Below, one piece after another: positions 61,797 through 64,000 of a DNA stretch of 64,000 nucleotides. The stretch is taken from NCBI RefSeq assembly GCF_018417595.1, contig NZ_CP070982.1, forward strand, positions 5,631,001 through 5,695,000, read 5' to 3'. Every line of letters begins with the position of its first letter. The first letter of the stretch is position 1. The notes below the pieces were generated by a model that was given only the letters and a program-made list of their open reading frames with translations, searched no databases and was not told where the DNA came from. The DNA comes from Pseudomonas entomophila. GTDB taxonomy: Bacteria > Pseudomonadota > Gammaproteobacteria > Pseudomonadales > Pseudomonadaceae. Made by a program: the position numbers and the translations under genes.

Positions 61797-62894
61797 TTAC
61801 TTGCCCGACTTGATCTTGGTCCAGCTGCGGGTGATCTCGCGCTGGGCGGTCTTCTCCGGTGCCTTGATGGCGTACAGCTTGGCCTTCACTTCATCGGACG
61901 GGTAGATCGCCGGATCGCTGGTGATTTCTTTGTCCACCAGCGGGGTGGCGGCCTTGTTGCCGTTCGGGAAGCGCACGGCATTGGTGATGCCGGCCATCAC
62001 TTCCGGTTGCAGCAGGAAGTCCATGAACTTGTAGGCGGCCTCGACGTTCTCGGCGTCCTTCGGAATGGCGACCATGTCGTAGAAGGTGCCAGCACCTTCC
62101 TTCGGAATGGTGTAGCTCAGCTTGACCTTGTCGCCGGCCTCGTGGGCACGGGCCTTGGACTGCTCCAGGTCACCCGAGTAACCCACGGCCACGCAGATGT
62201 TGCCGTTGGCCAGGTCCGAGATGTACTTGGAGGAATGGAAGTAGGTGATCGAAGGACGGATCTTCAGGAACAGGTCTTCCGCGGCCTTCAGGTCTTCCTT
62301 CTTGGTGCTGTCGCTCGGCAGGCCCAGGTAGTGCAGCGCGGCCGGGATCATCTCGGTCGGGGCATCGAGGAAGCTCACGCCGCAGCTCTTGAGCTTGGCG
62401 ATGTTCTCAGGCTTGAACACGGCGTCCCACGAGTCGATCTTGTCCACGCCCAGCGCGGCCTTGACCTTCTCCGGGTTGTAGCCGATGCCGATCGAGCCCC
62501 ACATGTACGGGAAGGCGAACTTGTTGCCCGGGTCGCTGGCGTCGCCCACGGCCTTGAGCAGTGCCGGGTCGAGGTTCTTCCAGTTGGGCAGCTTGGAGCG
62601 GTCCAGCTCTTGATAGACGCCGGCCTTGATCTGCTTGGCCAGGAAGTTGTTCGATGGCACGACGATGTCGTAGCCCGACTTGCCCGCCAGCAGCTTGGCT
62701 TCGAGGGTCTCGTTGCTGTCGAAGACGTCGTAGACCACCTTGATGCCGGTCTGCTTCTCGAAGTTGGCCACGGTGTCCGGGGCGATGTAGTCCGACCAGT
62801 TGTAGACGTGCAGCACCTTGTCGTCAGCCTGAACAGCGGTCGCCATGGCACCCATCAGGGCGGCGGCCAGCAGCGTCTTGCCCAATTTCTTCAT
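61797..62894 (-). CDS. spuD: Periplasmic putrescine-binding protein (SpuD/PotF)
   Basis: Encodes 365 residues from the ATG giving [20 protein letters not shown]; signal cleavage likely after [48 protein letters not shown] and [20 protein letters not shown] are PotF signatures. It delivers putrescine to SpuFGH. It lies between spuC and spuE in the order known for spuCDEFGH in Pseudomonas, and a gap of about 146 bases follows to spuE. Confidence 0.94.
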   Translation of the reverse strand: MKKLGKTLLAAALMGAMATAVQADDKVLHVYNWSDYIAPDTVANFEKQTGIKVVYDVFDSNETLEAKLLAGKSGYDIVVPSNNFLAKQIKAGVYQELDRSKLPNWKNLDPALLKAVGDASDPGNKFAFPYMWGSIGIGYNPEKVKAALGVDKIDSWDAVFKPENIAKLKSCGVSFLDAPTEMIPAALHYLGLPSDSTKKEDLKAAEDLFLKIRPSITYFHSSKYISDLANGNICVAVGYSGDLEQSKARAHEAGDKVKLSYTIPKEGAGTFYDMVAIPKDAENVEAAYKFMDFLLQPEVMAGITNAVRFPNGNKAATPLVDKEITSDPAIYPSDEVKAKLYAIKAPEKTAQREITRSWTKIKSGK

Positions 62895-63063
62895 GCGTAA
62901 TGCTCCAGAATTTATTATCAAGCCATCTGTTCAGCAGCCAGGTACCACGGGACACGCGCTGGGCGACTGAAACAGCCGTTAGTCTGGCAAGTTACAAGGC
63001 GCTGTTTCAACCGAAGCAGGGCCTTGCAACGACTTAATGTCACCTCGCCAGCCTAGCAGACCG

Positions 63064-64000
63064 TCACTTGATCGCTTCGTACGTCAAATCCAGGCACTTG
63101 CGCGCCTTTTCCACCAGTTCGTCGATCTCGTCGCGGCTGATCACCAGGGGCGGCGCGATGATCATGGTGTCGCCCACCGCGCGCATAACCAGGCCGTTCT
63201 CGAAGCAGTGGGTGCGGCAGATCATGCCCACGCCCTTGCCTTCGTAACGGCTGCGGGTAGCCTTGTCCTTGACCAGTTCGATCGCCCCCAGCAGGCCCAG
63301 GCCGCGAACCTCGCCCACCAGCGGGTGGTCCTGCAGCTCACGCAGACGTTTTTGCAAATACGGTGCCGTTTCAGTGCGGGCACGCTCGACGATCTTCTCG
63401 TCACGCAAAATGCGCAGGTTTTCCAGGCCCACCGCCGCCGCCACCGGGTGCCCGGAGTAGGTGAAGCCGTGGTTGAAATCGCCGCCTTCGCTGAGTACCT
63501 GGGCCACGCTGTCACGCACGATCACACCGCCCATGGGGATGTAGCCGGAAGTCAGGCCCTTGGCGATGGTCATCAGGTCAGGCTTGAGGTCGTAGTAATC
63601 GGAGCCGAACCACTCACCGGTGCGGCCGAAACCGCAGATCACTTCGTCGGCGACGAACAGGATGTCGTACTTGGCGAGGATCTCCTTGACCTTCGGCCAG
63701 TAGGTGTCCGGCGGAATGATCACCCCGCCCGCGCCCTGGATCGGCTCGGCGATGAAGGCGGCAACGTTGTCCTCGCCGACTTCGAGAATCTTCTTCTCCA
63801 GTTGTTCAGCGGCCCACACGCCGAACGCGTCCGGGGTCATGTCACCCCCTTCACCGAACCAGTAAGGCTGCGGGATATGCACGATGCCCGGGATCGGCAG
63901 GCCGCCCTGCTCGTGCATGCCGCTCATGCCGCCAAGGCTGGCGCCGGCGACGGTGGAGCCGTGGTAGCCGTTGATACGGCCGATGATGGTCTGCTTGTGC
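63064..64000 (-). CDS. spuC: Polyamine:pyruvate aminotransferase SpuC (C-terminal part; cut by window edge)
   Basis: The frame is open to the right edge, beginning inside the protein at HKQTIIGRINGYHGSTVAGA, so the N-terminus is missing. The class-III aminotransferase core is clear: LFVADEVICGFGRTGEWFG holds the cofactor-binding aspartate and MTIAKGLTSGYIPMGGVIV the PLP lysine. SpuC moves the amino group of putrescine (and cadaverine or spermidine) to pyruvate. It is followed by spuD after 169 bases, where no other gene is seen. Confidence 0.93.
   Translation of the reverse strand, partial: HKQTIIGRINGYHGSTVAGASLGGMSGMHEQGGLPIPGIVHIPQPYWFGEGGDMTPDAFGVWAAEQLEKKILEVGEDNVAAFIAEPIQGAGGVIIPPDTYWPKVKEILAKYDILFVADEVICGFGRTGEWFGSDYYDLKPDLMTIAKGLTSGYIPMGGVIVRDSVAQVLSEGGDFNHGFTYSGHPVAAAVGLENLRILRDEKIVERARTETAPYLQKRLRELQDHPLVGEVRGLGLLGAIELVKDKATRSRYEGKGVGMICRTHCFENGLVMRAVGDTMIIAPPLVISRDEIDELVEKARKCLDLTYEAIK

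Overview
The window reads as chromosome from a Pseudomonas of the P. putida group. Support comes from the high-GC coding sequence, the many paired REP-type palindromes between genes, an spuCDEFGH polyamine locus, an oscA-sbp-cysTWA sulfur-starvation operon, and DUF6124/DUF3077 small genes. This assignment is by recognition of gene content, not by a search. No rRNA, tRNA or CRISPR array was seen.

Layout. 0-14.9 kb is core housekeeping: thyA (cut by the left edge), lgt, a TSUP permease, rppH-ptsP, ilvA, rpiA, two SdiA-regulated-type paralogues, and a divergent pair of a D-2-hydroxyglutarate-dehydrogenase-like flavoprotein and serA. 15-23 kb holds small conserved genes (DUF4399, a one-lobe solute-binding-like protein, DUF523, a 2OG-Fe(II) oxygenase, DUF2059, a lysophospholipase-like hydrolase, DUF6436, a sugar acetyltransferase) and a penicillin-acylase-type Ntn hydrolase. 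23.1-29.5 kb has a four-gene polar amino-acid ABC transporter, a metQ without metNI, an unusual sigma-54-activator-like AAA+ protein and an RBBP9-type hydrolase.

29.6-45.3 kb is an accessory island. It runs from a degraded Rhs fragment through a series of small AT-rich genes, an IS3-family (IS150-like) insertion, and then an intact type VI secretion cassette transcribed hcp - vgrG - rhs - immunity. The Rhs C-terminus looks like a zinc-dependent nucleic-acid deaminase toxin. The gene overlapping its end has two paralogues elsewhere in the island, and each of those is still preceded by a short remnant of the toxin's last ~20 residues. This looks like a record of successive toxin-tip replacement that kept old immunity genes. 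Three copies of a palindromic intergenic element (two about 113 bp, one shortened to about 61 bp) lie in the gaps between these modules.

45.4-57.3 kb returns to core-like genes: tonB-exbB-exbD, oscA-sbp-cysTWA (sulfate uptake and sulfur starvation), and an RND efflux operon with two membrane fusion proteins (TriABC type). 57.5-64 kb is spuH-G-F-E-D and the cut spuC, for putrescine/spermidine uptake and catabolism. The accessory island therefore sits between two groups of genes with a sulfur/amino-acid-uptake flavour.

Gene starts were chosen from ribosome-binding sites, overlaps and family N-termini; where this differs from the longest open frame it is stated. Family names are from recognition of motifs; nothing was verified by database search.
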